A stretch of DNA of 64,000 nt, taken from contig NZ_JACCFK010000001.1 of assembly GCF_013410405.1 (NCBI RefSeq), positions 2,604,001 to 2,668,000 of the forward strand. Reading direction: 5' to 3'. The translations under genes and the position numbers were made by a program. The notes under the pieces were generated by a model that saw only the letters and a program-made list of their open reading frames with translations, did no database searches and was not told the DNA's origin. This document shows positions 28,000-35,770 of the stretch, in pieces. The number at the start of each line of letters is the position of its first letter. Position 1 is the stretch's first letter. The stretch comes from Amycolatopsis endophytica. GTDB lineage: Bacteria; Actinomycetota; Actinomycetes; Mycobacteriales; Pseudonocardiaceae.

Positions 28000-28703
28000 G
28001 CCCGGCTGCCGAGGGCGTTCTCGGGGAGGTGCTCGGTGATCAGGGCGTGGCTGACCTCGAGTTCGAGGGCCTGTTCGAGTGCGCTGTCGATTCCCGCGTC
28101 GAGCGCGCGCTTGGCGAGCGTGGTGGCCGGATGCGCGGGTACACGACTGGCCCACTCGCGCGCCGTCCGGTGCACGTCGGGGACGACGGCGTTGACGAGC
28201 CCGAGCCGGTGGGCGGTGCGGGCGTCGACGCGTTCGCCGAGCAGGAGGAGCTCTTTCGCCTTGAGCGGCCCGACGATGAGGGGGAGCAGCCGGGATGCCG
28301 CGCCGGTCACGCTGAGGCCGAGGCTCGCTTCGGGGAACGCGAAGATCGCGTCCTCGGCGGCGAGCACGAGGTCACAGCCCAGCGCGAATTCGGCCCCCGC
28401 CCCGATGGCATACCCGTGCACGGCGGCGATCACCGGCTGCGGAAGGTTCCGCAGGCGGCGGGTCACTTCCTGGAGCCGCTCGATGCGGGCGCGGGAGTCG
28501 CCCTCGGGGTTCTCCTTGAGGTCGTGCCCCGCGCAGAACGCCCGCCCCCGCCCCCCGAGGACGACGGCTTTGGTGCTGGTTGCCCGATCCAGCGCCGTGA
28601 GGAGGTCATCGACCAGCACGGGTGCCACGGCGTTGAGCCGGTCCGGCCGGTTGAGCCAGATGTGCGCGATGTCGTCTTCGATCTCGAGGTCCACCGAGGT
28701 CAT
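27996..28703 (-). CDS. enoyl-CoA hydratase/isomerase
   Basis: A 235-residue crotonase-fold protein. The oxyanion hole motifs are GRAFCAGHDLKE and VHGYAIGAGAEFALGCDLVLAAEDA. The two catalytic glutamates of enoyl-CoA hydratase would sit near ALGCD and FPEASLG; the second region FAFPEASLGLSVTGA keeps a glutamate. It begins the operon and is followed by the ligase with ATGA overlap. A palindrome in its promoter fits TetR control. Confidence 0.9.
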   Translation of the reverse strand: MTSVDLEIEDDIAHIWLNRPDRLNAVAPVLVDDLLTALDRATSTKAVVLGGRGRAFCAGHDLKENPEGDSRARIERLQEVTRRLRNLPQPVIAAVHGYAIGAGAEFALGCDLVLAAEDAIFAFPEASLGLSVTGAASRLLPLIVGPLKAKELLLLGERVDARTAHRLGLVNAVVPDVHRTAREWASRVPAHPATTLAKRALDAGIDSALEQALELEVSHALITEHLPENALGSRA

Positions 28704-28722
28704 GGGGTCGAGGATAGCCGTT

Positions 28723-28736
28723 CGATCGATCGATCG
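28723..28736. promoter_or_regulatory. putative TetR operator before hydratase operon
   Basis: CGATCGATCGATCG is a perfect 14-base palindrome 19 bases upstream of the hydratase ATG, extended on the right by GTCA. This position covers a promoter or the leader. The TetR protein encoded third in the operon is the obvious candidate. The tetranucleotide repeat also makes it possibly fortuitous. Confidence 0.5.
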
Positions 28737-28961
28737 GTCAGGTCCGTTCGATGGTTGTTCTTCTCGTTCCGCCTGTCTGGTCTTTGGTTGGGACCGTCCC
28801 AGCTTGTTGGGCTCACCCCACTGCGGACGGCAGTCGTGCGGTGATGGCGGCACCAGTCGCGTCGCGGCGACTGCGCTTTTCGTGGGTGCACGGCGGCGTT
28901 CTTCGTGCTGCTTGGAGTGTCCAGCCAGCGCTGGGGCTGGCTTTGTGGCGGCGGGTTTCGT

Positions 28962-29430
28962 TTCGCGCTGCCACGAACGGCCCCTTCGTGCGCTGATGTC
29001 GGCTTCGCCAATGTCGGTTCGGAGGCCGCGCTCGTGGCGCCTTGCCGCATGCATGGTGCCTTTTGGCGAAAGGGCCAGTCGTGTTGCTGTCAGCGTCCCA
29101 TTCGGGGGGGATGGCAGTTGTCTGGTCTCGCTGTCGGCGAGCGGTGTCGGTGAACGGTCCCTTCATCGCTGCATCATGGTGCCGTTCGCGCTGCCACGAA
29201 CGGCCCCTTCGTGCGCTGATGTCGGCTTCGCTAACGTCGGTTCGGAGGCCGCGCTCGTGGCGCCTCGTCGCATGCATGGTGCCTTTTGGCGAAAGGGCCA
29301 GTCGTGTTGCTGTCAGCGTCCCATTCGGGGGGATGGCGGTCGTCTGGTCTCGCTGTCGGCGAGCGGTGTCGGTGAACGGTCCCTTCATCGCTGCATCATG
29401 GTGCCGTTCGCGCTGGCACGAACGGCCCAT
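28962..29430. repeat. 223/222-bp tandem duplication with near-palindromes
   Basis: Copy one is 28962-29184, copy two 29185-29406 (one G shorter in a G-run), and a third copy breaks off after about 24 bases. Copies differ by only a few substitutions. Each unit contains CACGAACGGCCCCTTCGTG (28972-28990; 29195-29213), TGAACGGTCCCTTCA (29151-29165; 29373-29387), and an inverted pair CCTTT/AAAGG. The surrounding 28704-29475 region has no convincing gene on either strand; frames that cross it repeat the same translated phrases and are artefacts. See the related elements at 46591-46939. Confidence 0.9.
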
Positions 29431-29475
29431 GCATCGGCCTACGGCGATGCCACTGACACCAGCACAGGGTGGGGC

Positions 29476-30222
29476 TCAGCGAAGCTCGCGGCGCAACTCG
29501 TCGAGCCGGTCGGCCACGTCGGACGCGGTGGCTGGGGCGAAGTACAGGAGGTGGTCGTCGTAGTGGGGCTTGGTGAGGACGGTCCACCGGCCCTCGGCAT
29601 TGTCGTACACGCGCAGCGGGAAGCGCGGTTGCCGCGGCTGGCCGCTCTGGTCGCGGACCTCGGCGTGCAGTTCGGCGATGAAGTACGGCTCGAGCGAGGC
29701 GAGGTAATCGGCGCGCATCACGGCGCGGCTGGGGCGCTTGCCGTTCAGTTCGGTTTGCTTGGCGTCCCGGACCTCGCTGCGCAGGACGGTCAGCGACGGC
29801 TCGGGGGACTTGCGAACATTCTGCGGGAGGGCGTCGGCGAGGACTTTGCTCAGCCGGTCGCGTTGGAACATGCGTACGGCGACTTCCTGCTTTTCCCGCT
29901 CGGCGACGACCCCGAAGTGGGCGTTCGCGGCGACGAGGGTGGCCCGGTGGACGCCGGTCGTGGTGTCCGACAGCCAGCCGAAGCGCGCTTCGTCCGGGGT
30001 GGTGAGCAGGCGTGCGACGTCGACGAAGGTCGGCTCGTCGCGGGTGGGGCGGTGGTAGCGCGCGAGGGCTGCGTCCACGGCGCGGCCGAAGGCCGATTGT
30101 GCTTCGTCCGGGCGCCACACGGCCTGCGGGACGAGCGCGATGTGCAGTTCGTGCCCGGTGACCTTGGCGACCATGGCCGCGAGGAGGTCGACCGGGAACC
30201 GTTCCGGCTGGGCGAACCACAT
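29476..30222 (-). CDS. ESX secretion-associated protein EspG
   Basis: A 248-residue protein of the EspG family, cytoplasmic chaperones that bind the tip of PPE proteins and keep PE-PPE substrates soluble before ESX (type VII) export. The family look is clear in LHIALVPQAVWRPDEAQ near residue 30 and in the terminal segment TVLTKPHYDDHLLYFAPATASDVADRL. It follows the PPE-like gene by four bases, so the two are made together. No EccC, EccB or MycP gene is in the window. Confidence 0.85.
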   Translation of the reverse strand: MWFAQPERFPVDLLAAMVAKVTGHELHIALVPQAVWRPDEAQSAFGRAVDAALARYHRPTRDEPTFVDVARLLTTPDEARFGWLSDTTTGVHRATLVAANAHFGVVAEREKQEVAVRMFQRDRLSKVLADALPQNVRKSPEPSLTVLRSEVRDAKQTELNGKRPSRAVMRADYLASLEPYFIAELHAEVRDQSGQPRQPRFPLRVYDNAEGRWTVLTKPHYDDHLLYFAPATASDVADRLDELRRELR

Positions 30223-30226
30223 GGCG

Positions 30227-31528
30227 TTACTGGCCGAGGACCGGCGGCGAGACGGTCATCCCCGTGATGGGGTCGACGGCCTTCTCGCCCTCCGCGGTGA
30301 GCTGGAAGTGCTCGTCCTCGTCCACGATGTACTTCCGCTGGTGCTCGCCGTCGTCCTCACCCTTGCCACGGTTGCCGGCCCCGGCGCCCATGCCACCGGG
30401 GCTGCCAGCAGTGCCGTTGCGGCCAGCCGCGCCAGCGCCGCGGCCGAACGATTCGCCTGCCGCGGCCGTGTTCCCGGCACCGAACCGCTTGCCGTCGGTG
30501 AGCGGATTGCTCCCGCTACCGCCGGGACCGAAGCCACGGCCCGCGCCGCCACCGGCCGATCCGCCGCGCCCGTACGAGCCGCCACCCGCTCCGCCACCGA
30601 AGCGGCCGCCGCCCTGGGCGGTCCCGCCGCGGGGGACGGCCCCGCCGGGATAGCCGGGGTTGTTCCCGTAACCGCCGGGCATGCCGTAGCCGTTCGGTGT
30701 GCCGTAGCTGCCGCCGTGGCCACCCTGCTGCGGCACGTTCGGGCTGTAGCTGCCGGGTGCCGGTGGCGTGTACGCGGCATCCGAAGCGACGGTGCGCCCG
30801 TCGACCGGGATCTGCCCGGTCGGAGCCTGATAGGGCGCACCGCCCGACAGCGACGAGGTCCCCCCAGTGACCGCGCCGCCGCCTCGGGAGGCACCCCCAG
30901 TGCCCCCGAGACTCGGTCCGTTGCTGGTCGCCCCGCTGCCGATGTCGCCGCCGGGCTGCGTACCGCCCTGGGTGACACCGAGGACGCCGGCGTCGAGGGT
31001 GCCGTACGTGGTCGGCATCCTCGCACCATTGTCACCGGAGGTCGTGGACCAGCTCGTCATGGCCTCCACATTCTGCTTGGAAGCCGAATTGGCCGCCGCA
31101 ACCCGGGCGGCCTGCGACCAGCCCCCATCGCTGTCGCCCAAGATCTCCTTGATCGAGGGCGGCATTTCGGGCACTTCCGGGACCGGGACGACCTTGTTCT
31201 TCGTGTCGAAGAAGGCTTGACTTTGGTTTTCGATGAGGTCGTTGGCCGTTTTCATCGCCGTTGCGGCATCGGTGTGGGTAGCAGCCAGCTGGGTGACGCT
31301 CTGGGATGCGATATCTGAGGCGCTACCAGTCCAACCTTCCCGCATTGCGGTGACTAACGAAGAAACTTGCGTCCCGCGAACTTCGTACTTCTTCATCACA
31401 GTCTGCAGATTGTGTCGAGCCTGTTGGAGGCCGCCAGGGCCGCGCGCTGTGTGAAAGTTTTCGTAGATTTGCTGGCCGCTCATCGCCACGGATGAAGGCG
31501 CAGAACCCAGCACCGCTCCCGTCACCAC
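30227..31528 (-). CDS. PPE/WXG-type T7SS substrate with glycine-rich C-terminus
   Basis: A 433-residue protein. The N-terminal 110 residues are helical with W66-T67-G68 in EGWTGSASD, the WxG turn of ESX proteins, and IYENFHTARGPGGLQQARHNL ahead of it. From about residue 175 to 390 it is a disordered Gly/Ser/Ala/Pro-rich region with GGYG- and GGAGG-like repeats. It ends in an ordered tail with HQRKYIVDEDEHFQL. It resembles the long PPE-like or WXG-fusion proteins of Pseudonocardiaceae. GTG starts at 31528 and 31525 are equally possible. The base at 31528 is shared with the lipoprotein stop. Confidence 0.82.
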   Translation of the reverse strand: MVTGAVLGSAPSSVAMSGQQIYENFHTARGPGGLQQARHNLQTVMKKYEVRGTQVSSLVTAMREGWTGSASDIASQSVTQLAATHTDAATAMKTANDLIENQSQAFFDTKNKVVPVPEVPEMPPSIKEILGDSDGGWSQAARVAAANSASKQNVEAMTSWSTTSGDNGARMPTTYGTLDAGVLGVTQGGTQPGGDIGSGATSNGPSLGGTGGASRGGGAVTGGTSSLSGGAPYQAPTGQIPVDGRTVASDAAYTPPAPGSYSPNVPQQGGHGGSYGTPNGYGMPGGYGNNPGYPGGAVPRGGTAQGGGRFGGGAGGGSYGRGGSAGGGAGRGFGPGGSGSNPLTDGKRFGAGNTAAAGESFGRGAGAAGRNGTAGSPGGMGAGAGNRGKGEDDGEHQRKYIVDEDEHFQLTAEGEKAVDPITGMTVSPPVLGQ

Positions 31529-32133
31529 TACCCCCCGGTCCTGATGGTTTTGATCACGTTAGCAGCCACTGTCGTGGCCGCCTTGCAGTTGTCCTCGCCA
31601 GCCTGGCCCGTGACGGTCACGTGGAAGATCGTGTCGCCACCGATTCCCACATTCAGGTCGCAGGTGCCGCTTGCTCGAAAATCCGAGAGGTTGCTGAAGA
31701 CTGCGGGATAGTCGGAGACAGAGGTCGGCTCGAAGTACCCGCCATGGTCGTAGAAACCTGCGGAATTCTTGTTGTAGTCGTTCTGCAAGCCGCCAGTGAC
31801 TGTTGCGTAGAACAGTTGCACTGTCCATTCGAGATTGGCGCCGAACTCCCAAGTGCAATCGTTAGGTCCAGCTTGCTCATTGCGCTCCGTGATCGTGAGG
31901 TCGCGCGTCTGTTGTTCAGTCAAGCTCTTACAGGGGGTCGTGATGAACTGCGACGCATCAAGCGGCTCGTGGACTGCGGGTGCAACTTCGGTGGTTTCTG
32001 ACGTTTGGGAAGTCGTGCTGCCAACTGGTGCGCCGCTCGTGACGCCGGGGAGCTTGGTATCCCCTGACGAGCAGGCAGCTAAGCCTAGTAGTGCAATAGT
32101 GGAAACAACCACGGCCTGGATTCGTCGCCTCAT
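31528..32133 (-). CDS. DUF3558-family lipoprotein
   Basis: A 201-residue exported lipoprotein. The signal VVVSTIALLGLAACSSG has the lipobox LAAC, giving a lipidated cysteine at about residue 21. A Thr/Ser-rich linker follows, then the globular domain with FITTPCKSLTEQQ and GPNDCTWEF, whose cysteines probably pair, as in DUF3558 proteins of mycobacteria and relatives. These are often adjacent to ESX components and may act at the outer membrane face of the secretion apparatus; that role is inferred. It lies between the PE-like and PPE-like genes. Confidence 0.88.
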   Translation of the reverse strand: MRRRIQAVVVSTIALLGLAACSSGDTKLPGVTSGAPVGSTTSQTSETTEVAPAVHEPLDASQFITTPCKSLTEQQTRDLTITERNEQAGPNDCTWEFGANLEWTVQLFYATVTGGLQNDYNKNSAGFYDHGGYFEPTSVSDYPAVFSNLSDFRASGTCDLNVGIGGDTIFHVTVTGQAGEDNCKAATTVAANVIKTIRTGG

Positions 32134-32151
32134 GGTCCAGCTCTTCCCCTA

Positions 32152-32550
32152 TCAGTACAGACCGTGTCCGCTGGTGTCGCCGCTGTTACCATACAACCCC
32201 CGCGTGGCTTCCTGATCCTGCTGCGTGTAGGTGCCGTTGGCCTTCTTCAGGTTGTCGATCCAGCTCTGGGCGTAGTTCAACATCGCCCTGTTGTGCTCGA
32301 TCGCAGCCTGAACGGACGCGAGTGTCTGGGTCGCGTTCTGGATGGCTGGTTGGTCGGGCGAGGGGGCAATGACTTGCGCCGCGGCTTCTTGAAGCTTCAA
32401 ATAGTCATCCCTGATGTTGTCCCGGAACTCCTCCCACTTGGGGATCAGCGCCGCGATCTGGTCTGGATCGAAGCTGTACCCGGCACCGCCCACGGCGCTC
32501 AATCCGGCGCCGATCGTTGGCCCGATCGGTGCTCCGTTGCCATCCGTCAT
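32152..32550 (-). CDS. PE/WXG-like ESX substrate with YxxxD signal
   Basis: A 132-residue helical protein, first in the operon. It forms two helices (about residues 28-60 and 68-103) with a turn, and after the second helix has Y108-T-Q-Q-D112, which fits the type VII secretion signal YxxxD/E. It lacks a classical signal peptide. It is probably the PE-type partner of the PPE-like protein two genes downstream; the usual PE motif Pro-Glu near the start is not obvious. Order PE-like, lipoprotein, PPE-like, EspG on one strand supports a joint secretion function. Confidence 0.75.
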   Translation of the reverse strand: MTDGNGAPIGPTIGAGLSAVGGAGYSFDPDQIAALIPKWEEFRDNIRDDYLKLQEAAAQVIAPSPDQPAIQNATQTLASVQAAIEHNRAMLNYAQSWIDNLKKANGTYTQQDQEATRGLYGNSGDTSGHGLY

Positions 32551-32646
32551 TGCTTCCCTACCCCCTGTGCGGAACGCAGTTCAAGGGAGATCTTAGCGCC
32601 ACCGGATCATGTGTGGCGTCCGGTTGGAGCAGATGCCCCGCATAGC

Positions 32647-33108
32647 ATGGGTCACATGCCGGTACGAGAAGCCGAGGTGGCAGACGTTGAGGAGATCTGC
32701 GCGCTCATCGAGGAGCACGCTCGTTTCGAGGGCAATGACGCCTTGATCCTGGATCGCGCGGAGATGACCAAGCATCTTTTCGGTCCGGAGCCCAAGGCGT
32801 GGGTCCTCATCGCCGAGCCGCCGGGGGAGGACGCGGTCGCGGGGATGGCCTTCTGCTCGTGGAACTTTTCCACCTGGGAGGGGCGGCCGGGGATCTGGCT
32901 GGACGATTTGTACGTCCGTCCGCAGCACCGCCGCCACGGGCTGGGCAACGAGCTGCTCTCCGCGTTGCGCGCCCGCACCGACGGGCGCGTCGAGTGGGAC
33001 ATGCAGGAGGGCAACGATCGCGCAGCCGCCTTCTACGGGCAGCTCGGGGCGCAGCCGGTGCCGGGCTGGATCCGCTACCGCTGGTCACCGGAAGTTAGGC
33101 AAGGCTGA
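32647..33108 (+). CDS. GNAT-family acetyltransferase
   Basis: A 153-residue acetyltransferase. The N-terminus PVREAEVADVEEICALIEEHARFEG, then the acetyl-CoA loop LDDLYVRPQHRRHGLGNELLSAL and the final QEGNDRAAAFYGQLGAQPV fit the diamine/spermidine acetyltransferase-like branch. Starts at 32647 and 32656 are both possible. The acceptor substrate is unknown. It ends inside a possible iron/manganese box for the next gene. Confidence 0.85.
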   Translation: MGHMPVREAEVADVEEICALIEEHARFEGNDALILDRAEMTKHLFGPEPKAWVLIAEPPGEDAVAGMAFCSWNFSTWEGRPGIWLDDLYVRPQHRRHGLGNELLSALRARTDGRVEWDMQEGNDRAAAFYGQLGAQPVPGWIRYRWSPEVRQG

Positions 33109-33113
33109 CTCCC
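33095..33113 (+). promoter_or_regulatory. degenerate DtxR/IdeR-type box
   Basis: TTAGGCAAGGCTGACTCCC resembles the IdeR iron box TTAGGTTAGGCTAACCTAA at about 12 of 19 positions, mainly in the left half. It overlaps the end of the acetyltransferase gene and lies 28 bases before the DtxR-family gene. Autoregulation is possible but unproven. Confidence 0.35.
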
Positions 33114-33140
33114 ACCGAGACCGCACGTAGAGTTATTAGT

Positions 33141-33827
33141 ATGCCTGACAGTCCGCACCGCAGTGCCTCGTCGTCGATCGAGGACTACATCCGGGTCATC
33201 TACGGCCTGGTCGAGCGCGGTGAGGCCGTCACGAACACGACACTGGCCGGGCGCCTCGAGGTGAGCCCCTCGTCGGCGTCCGGCATGGTCACCAAGCTCG
33301 CCCAGCAGGGACTCGTCGAACACGTCCCGTACCGCGGCATCGAGCTGACCCCGGACGGCCGCCTCCTGGCGCGCGGCGTGCTGCGACGCCACCGCCTCGT
33401 CGAGACGTACCTGGTCCAGGAATTGGGTTACACCTGGGACGAGGTCCACGCGGAGGCCGACGCGCTCGAGCACGCTGTCTCCGACCGGCTGGTCGAGCGC
33501 ATCGCCGCGAAGCTCGGCAATCCGGTGCGCGATCCGCACGGCGACCCCATCCCGGCGGCCGACGGCAGCGTCGAGGAGGTTCCGACCCGTCTTCTCGACG
33601 AGATGGACCCCGGCGCCGTGGGGCAGATCGTGCGGGTGTGGGACACCGATCCGGACATGCTGCGCTACCTGGCCGATCACGCGATCGCTCTCGGTGAGCG
33701 GATCGAGGTGGTGGAGCGGCAGCCCTTCGGTGGGTCGCTGGTGGTGAAGGTGGGGTCCGGGCCGGGGGCGGTCACGCATGCGCTGGGTAAGGAGATCGCG
33801 CAGGCGTTGAGCGTGGCGGTGTTCTGA
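33141..33827 (+). CDS. DtxR-family metalloregulator (MntR-like)
   Basis: A 228-residue metal-dependent regulator. The N-terminal winged helix has SIEDYIRVIYGLVERGEA and LEVSPSSASGMVTKLAQQGLVEH; the dimerisation and metal domain has GVLRRHRLVETYLVQELG and an EVHAEADALEHAVSD cluster with His and Glu ligands. The C-terminal FeoA/SH3-like domain is present (GERIEVVERQPFGG). This is close to the manganese-sensing branch of actinobacteria (MntR) rather than IdeR, but both are possible. It may control itself through the box at 33095. Confidence 0.88.
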   Translation: MPDSPHRSASSSIEDYIRVIYGLVERGEAVTNTTLAGRLEVSPSSASGMVTKLAQQGLVEHVPYRGIELTPDGRLLARGVLRRHRLVETYLVQELGYTWDEVHAEADALEHAVSDRLVERIAAKLGNPVRDPHGDPIPAADGSVEEVPTRLLDEMDPGAVGQIVRVWDTDPDMLRYLADHAIALGERIEVVERQPFGGSLVVKVGSGPGAVTHALGKEIAQALSVAVF

Positions 33828-33906
33828 TCCGCGCTTCTCGACGTAGGTACGAGAGCCGACTCCGGGCGGACGCGGTGACGAGCCCGGCGAGGACACCATC
33901 GACCGC

Positions 33907-34719
33907 ATGACGGGCAAACCCTTCCGCTTCGGCCTCGTGGCCGGGCAGATCACCCACCTCGCCGACTGGACCGCCCTCGCCCGGCGCGCCGAAATCCGGG
34001 GCTTCGACACGCTCCTCTCACCGGACCCGCTCGACGGCCTCGATCCCTTCACCACCCTCTCCGCCGCCGCGGCCGTCACCACCGAACTGCACGTCGGCAC
34101 CTTCGTCGCCGTCAGCAAGTTCCGGGACCGGCGCCTGCTGGCCTGGCAGGCGGACAGCCTGCACAGGCTCACCGACGGCCGCTTCGAGCTCGGGCTGGGC
34201 ACGGGACGCCCGGGAGCCGAGGGCACGCTGGACCGGCTCGGCATCGGCTTCGGCACGCCCGCCGAACGGGTCGCGCAGATCACCGAGACCGTTGCCCACC
34301 TCAAACAGGCCACGGACCGTCCCAGGCTTCTCCTCGCGGCGGGCGGACCCAGGATGATGGATCTGGCCGGCCGCGAAGCGGACATCGTCACCATGGCGTG
34401 GTGCCCCGCCACCACCGAAGACGACGCGCGCGGAATGGTCCGCGCCGTCAGGGAAGCCGCACCCGACCGTGATGTCGAGCTGGCCATGAACCTGCTCGCG
34501 GTGGGCGACGAACCGGCGCCCTGGCTCGAACACCACATCGGGGCGAGCGTCGCCGACCTGATCGCGGGCAACTCGCTCAGCGTCCTGCCGGGCACGCCCC
34601 GGCAGGCGGCCGACGTGCTCCTGCGCAGGCGTGACGCGCTCGGACTGTCCTACATCACGATCAACTCCGGGTACGCCGACCGGTTCGCCCCGGTCGTGGA
34701 GCTGCTCAAGGGCCGCTGA
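33907..34719 (+). CDS. LLM-class flavin-dependent oxidoreductase
   Basis: A 270-residue luciferase-like protein. FRFGLVAGQITHLADW begins the TIM barrel, followed by FDTLLSPDPLDGLDPF, RDRRLLAWQADSLHRLTDGRFELGLGTGRPGAEG, a typical F420 or FMN contact region, and LLLAAGGPRMMDLAGREAD. In actinobacteria many such enzymes use coenzyme F420. The substrate is unknown. It lies 20 bases upstream of a zinc dehydrogenase gene, possibly in one transcript. Confidence 0.88.
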   Translation: MTGKPFRFGLVAGQITHLADWTALARRAEIRGFDTLLSPDPLDGLDPFTTLSAAAAVTTELHVGTFVAVSKFRDRRLLAWQADSLHRLTDGRFELGLGTGRPGAEGTLDRLGIGFGTPAERVAQITETVAHLKQATDRPRLLLAAGGPRMMDLAGREADIVTMAWCPATTEDDARGMVRAVREAAPDRDVELAMNLLAVGDEPAPWLEHHIGASVADLIAGNSLSVLPGTPRQAADVLLRRRDALGLSYITINSGYADRFAPVVELLKGR

Positions 34720-34738
34720 CGGCACGTAGGGTGTCGGG

Positions 34739-35770
34739 GTGCGCGCAGTCGTCTACCACGAGTTCGGGGCAACACCGCAGGTCCGCGAGGTGCCCGATCC
34801 GGAACCGGCGCCGGACGGGGTGGTCGTCGCGGTCGAGGCGACCGGCGTGTGCCGCAGCGACTGGCACGGCTGGCGCGGGCACGACAGCGGCATCGCGCTT
34901 CCGCACGTTCCCGGGCACGAACTGTCCGGTCGTGTGGTCGCCACCGGGAAACGGGTGCGCCGGTGGGCCGTTGGTGACCGGGTGACTGTCCCGTTCGTCT
35001 GTGCCTGCGGGACCTGCACTCAGTGCGCCACCGGCAACCAGCAGATCTGCGCGAACCAGACCCAGCCCGGTTTCACGCATTGGGGATCCTTCGCCGAGCT
35101 GGTCGCGCTCGATCACGCCGACGTCAACCTCGTCCGCCTGCCCGGCAGCCTGGACAGCACGACCGCCGCGGCGCTCGGGTGCCGGTTCGGCACCGCGTTC
35201 CGTGCCGTTCTGCGGCAGGGGCGGGCCCGGCCGGGGCAGTGGGTCGCGGTGCACGGCTGCGGGGGCGCCGGGCTTTCGGCCGTCCTCATCGCTGTCGCCG
35301 CGGGCGCACGGGTCGTCGCTGTCGACGTCGCACCCGAAGCGCTGGACCTGGCCACGAAGATGGGTGCCGAAACCGTCGTCCAGGCCGGCGACGACACGGC
35401 TGCCCGCATCCGCGACATCACCGGTGGTGGTGCGCACCTCTCCCTCGACTGCGTCGGCCTTCCGCGGACCTGCGTGGCCTCCATCGAAAGCCTTCGCAAA
35501 CACGGCCGCCACGTCCAAATCGGACTGATGCCCGAGGACCCGCCGATCCCGATGCACCGCGTGATCGCCGACGAGCTGACGATCCTGGGCAGTCACGGCC
35601 TCCAGGCGCACGAGTACCCGGAGATGCTCGCGCTCATCGAGCGATCCACAATGGACCTCCAAGCCCTCGTCGCCAGGCGGATCTCGCTCGATGAAGCACC
35701 ACAAGCGTTGACAGCCATGGACGATCCGGTCGGCGGCGCCGGTGTCACCGTCGTGGAGATGCGGGTGTGA
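34739..35770 (+). CDS. zinc-dependent alcohol dehydrogenase
   Basis: A 343-residue medium-chain dehydrogenase with a GTG start. CRSDWHGWRGHDSG and VPGHELSGRVVATG give catalytic zinc ligands; CACGTCTQCATGNQQICANQ is the structural zinc lobe; VHGCGGAGLSAVLIAVAAGARVVAVD binds NAD(P), with an aspartate suggesting NAD preference. It is one of the threonine/sorbitol dehydrogenase-like MDR group. Its stop overlaps the GTG of the RpiR regulator (GTGA), so both act together. Confidence 0.88.
   Translation: MRAVVYHEFGATPQVREVPDPEPAPDGVVVAVEATGVCRSDWHGWRGHDSGIALPHVPGHELSGRVVATGKRVRRWAVGDRVTVPFVCACGTCTQCATGNQQICANQTQPGFTHWGSFAELVALDHADVNLVRLPGSLDSTTAAALGCRFGTAFRAVLRQGRARPGQWVAVHGCGGAGLSAVLIAVAAGARVVAVDVAPEALDLATKMGAETVVQAGDDTAARIRDITGGGAHLSLDCVGLPRTCVASIESLRKHGRHVQIGLMPEDPPIPMHRVIADELTILGSHGLQAHEYPEMLALIERSTMDLQALVARRISLDEAPQALTAMDDPVGGAGVTVVEMRV

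Noticed and set aside
28962..29430. CRISPR array
   Set aside because: Only two long near-identical units with no unique spacers of regular size, and no cas genes.
26761..30267. A 1,100-residue plus-strand open frame over the ligase, hydratase, repeats and espG
   Set aside because: Antisense to recognised genes; the part over 28962-29430 just translates the DNA repeat.
29476..32550. A complete ESX/type VII secretion locus
   Set aside because: No EccB, EccC, EccD, EccE or mycosin gene is present; only substrates, EspG and a lipoprotein.
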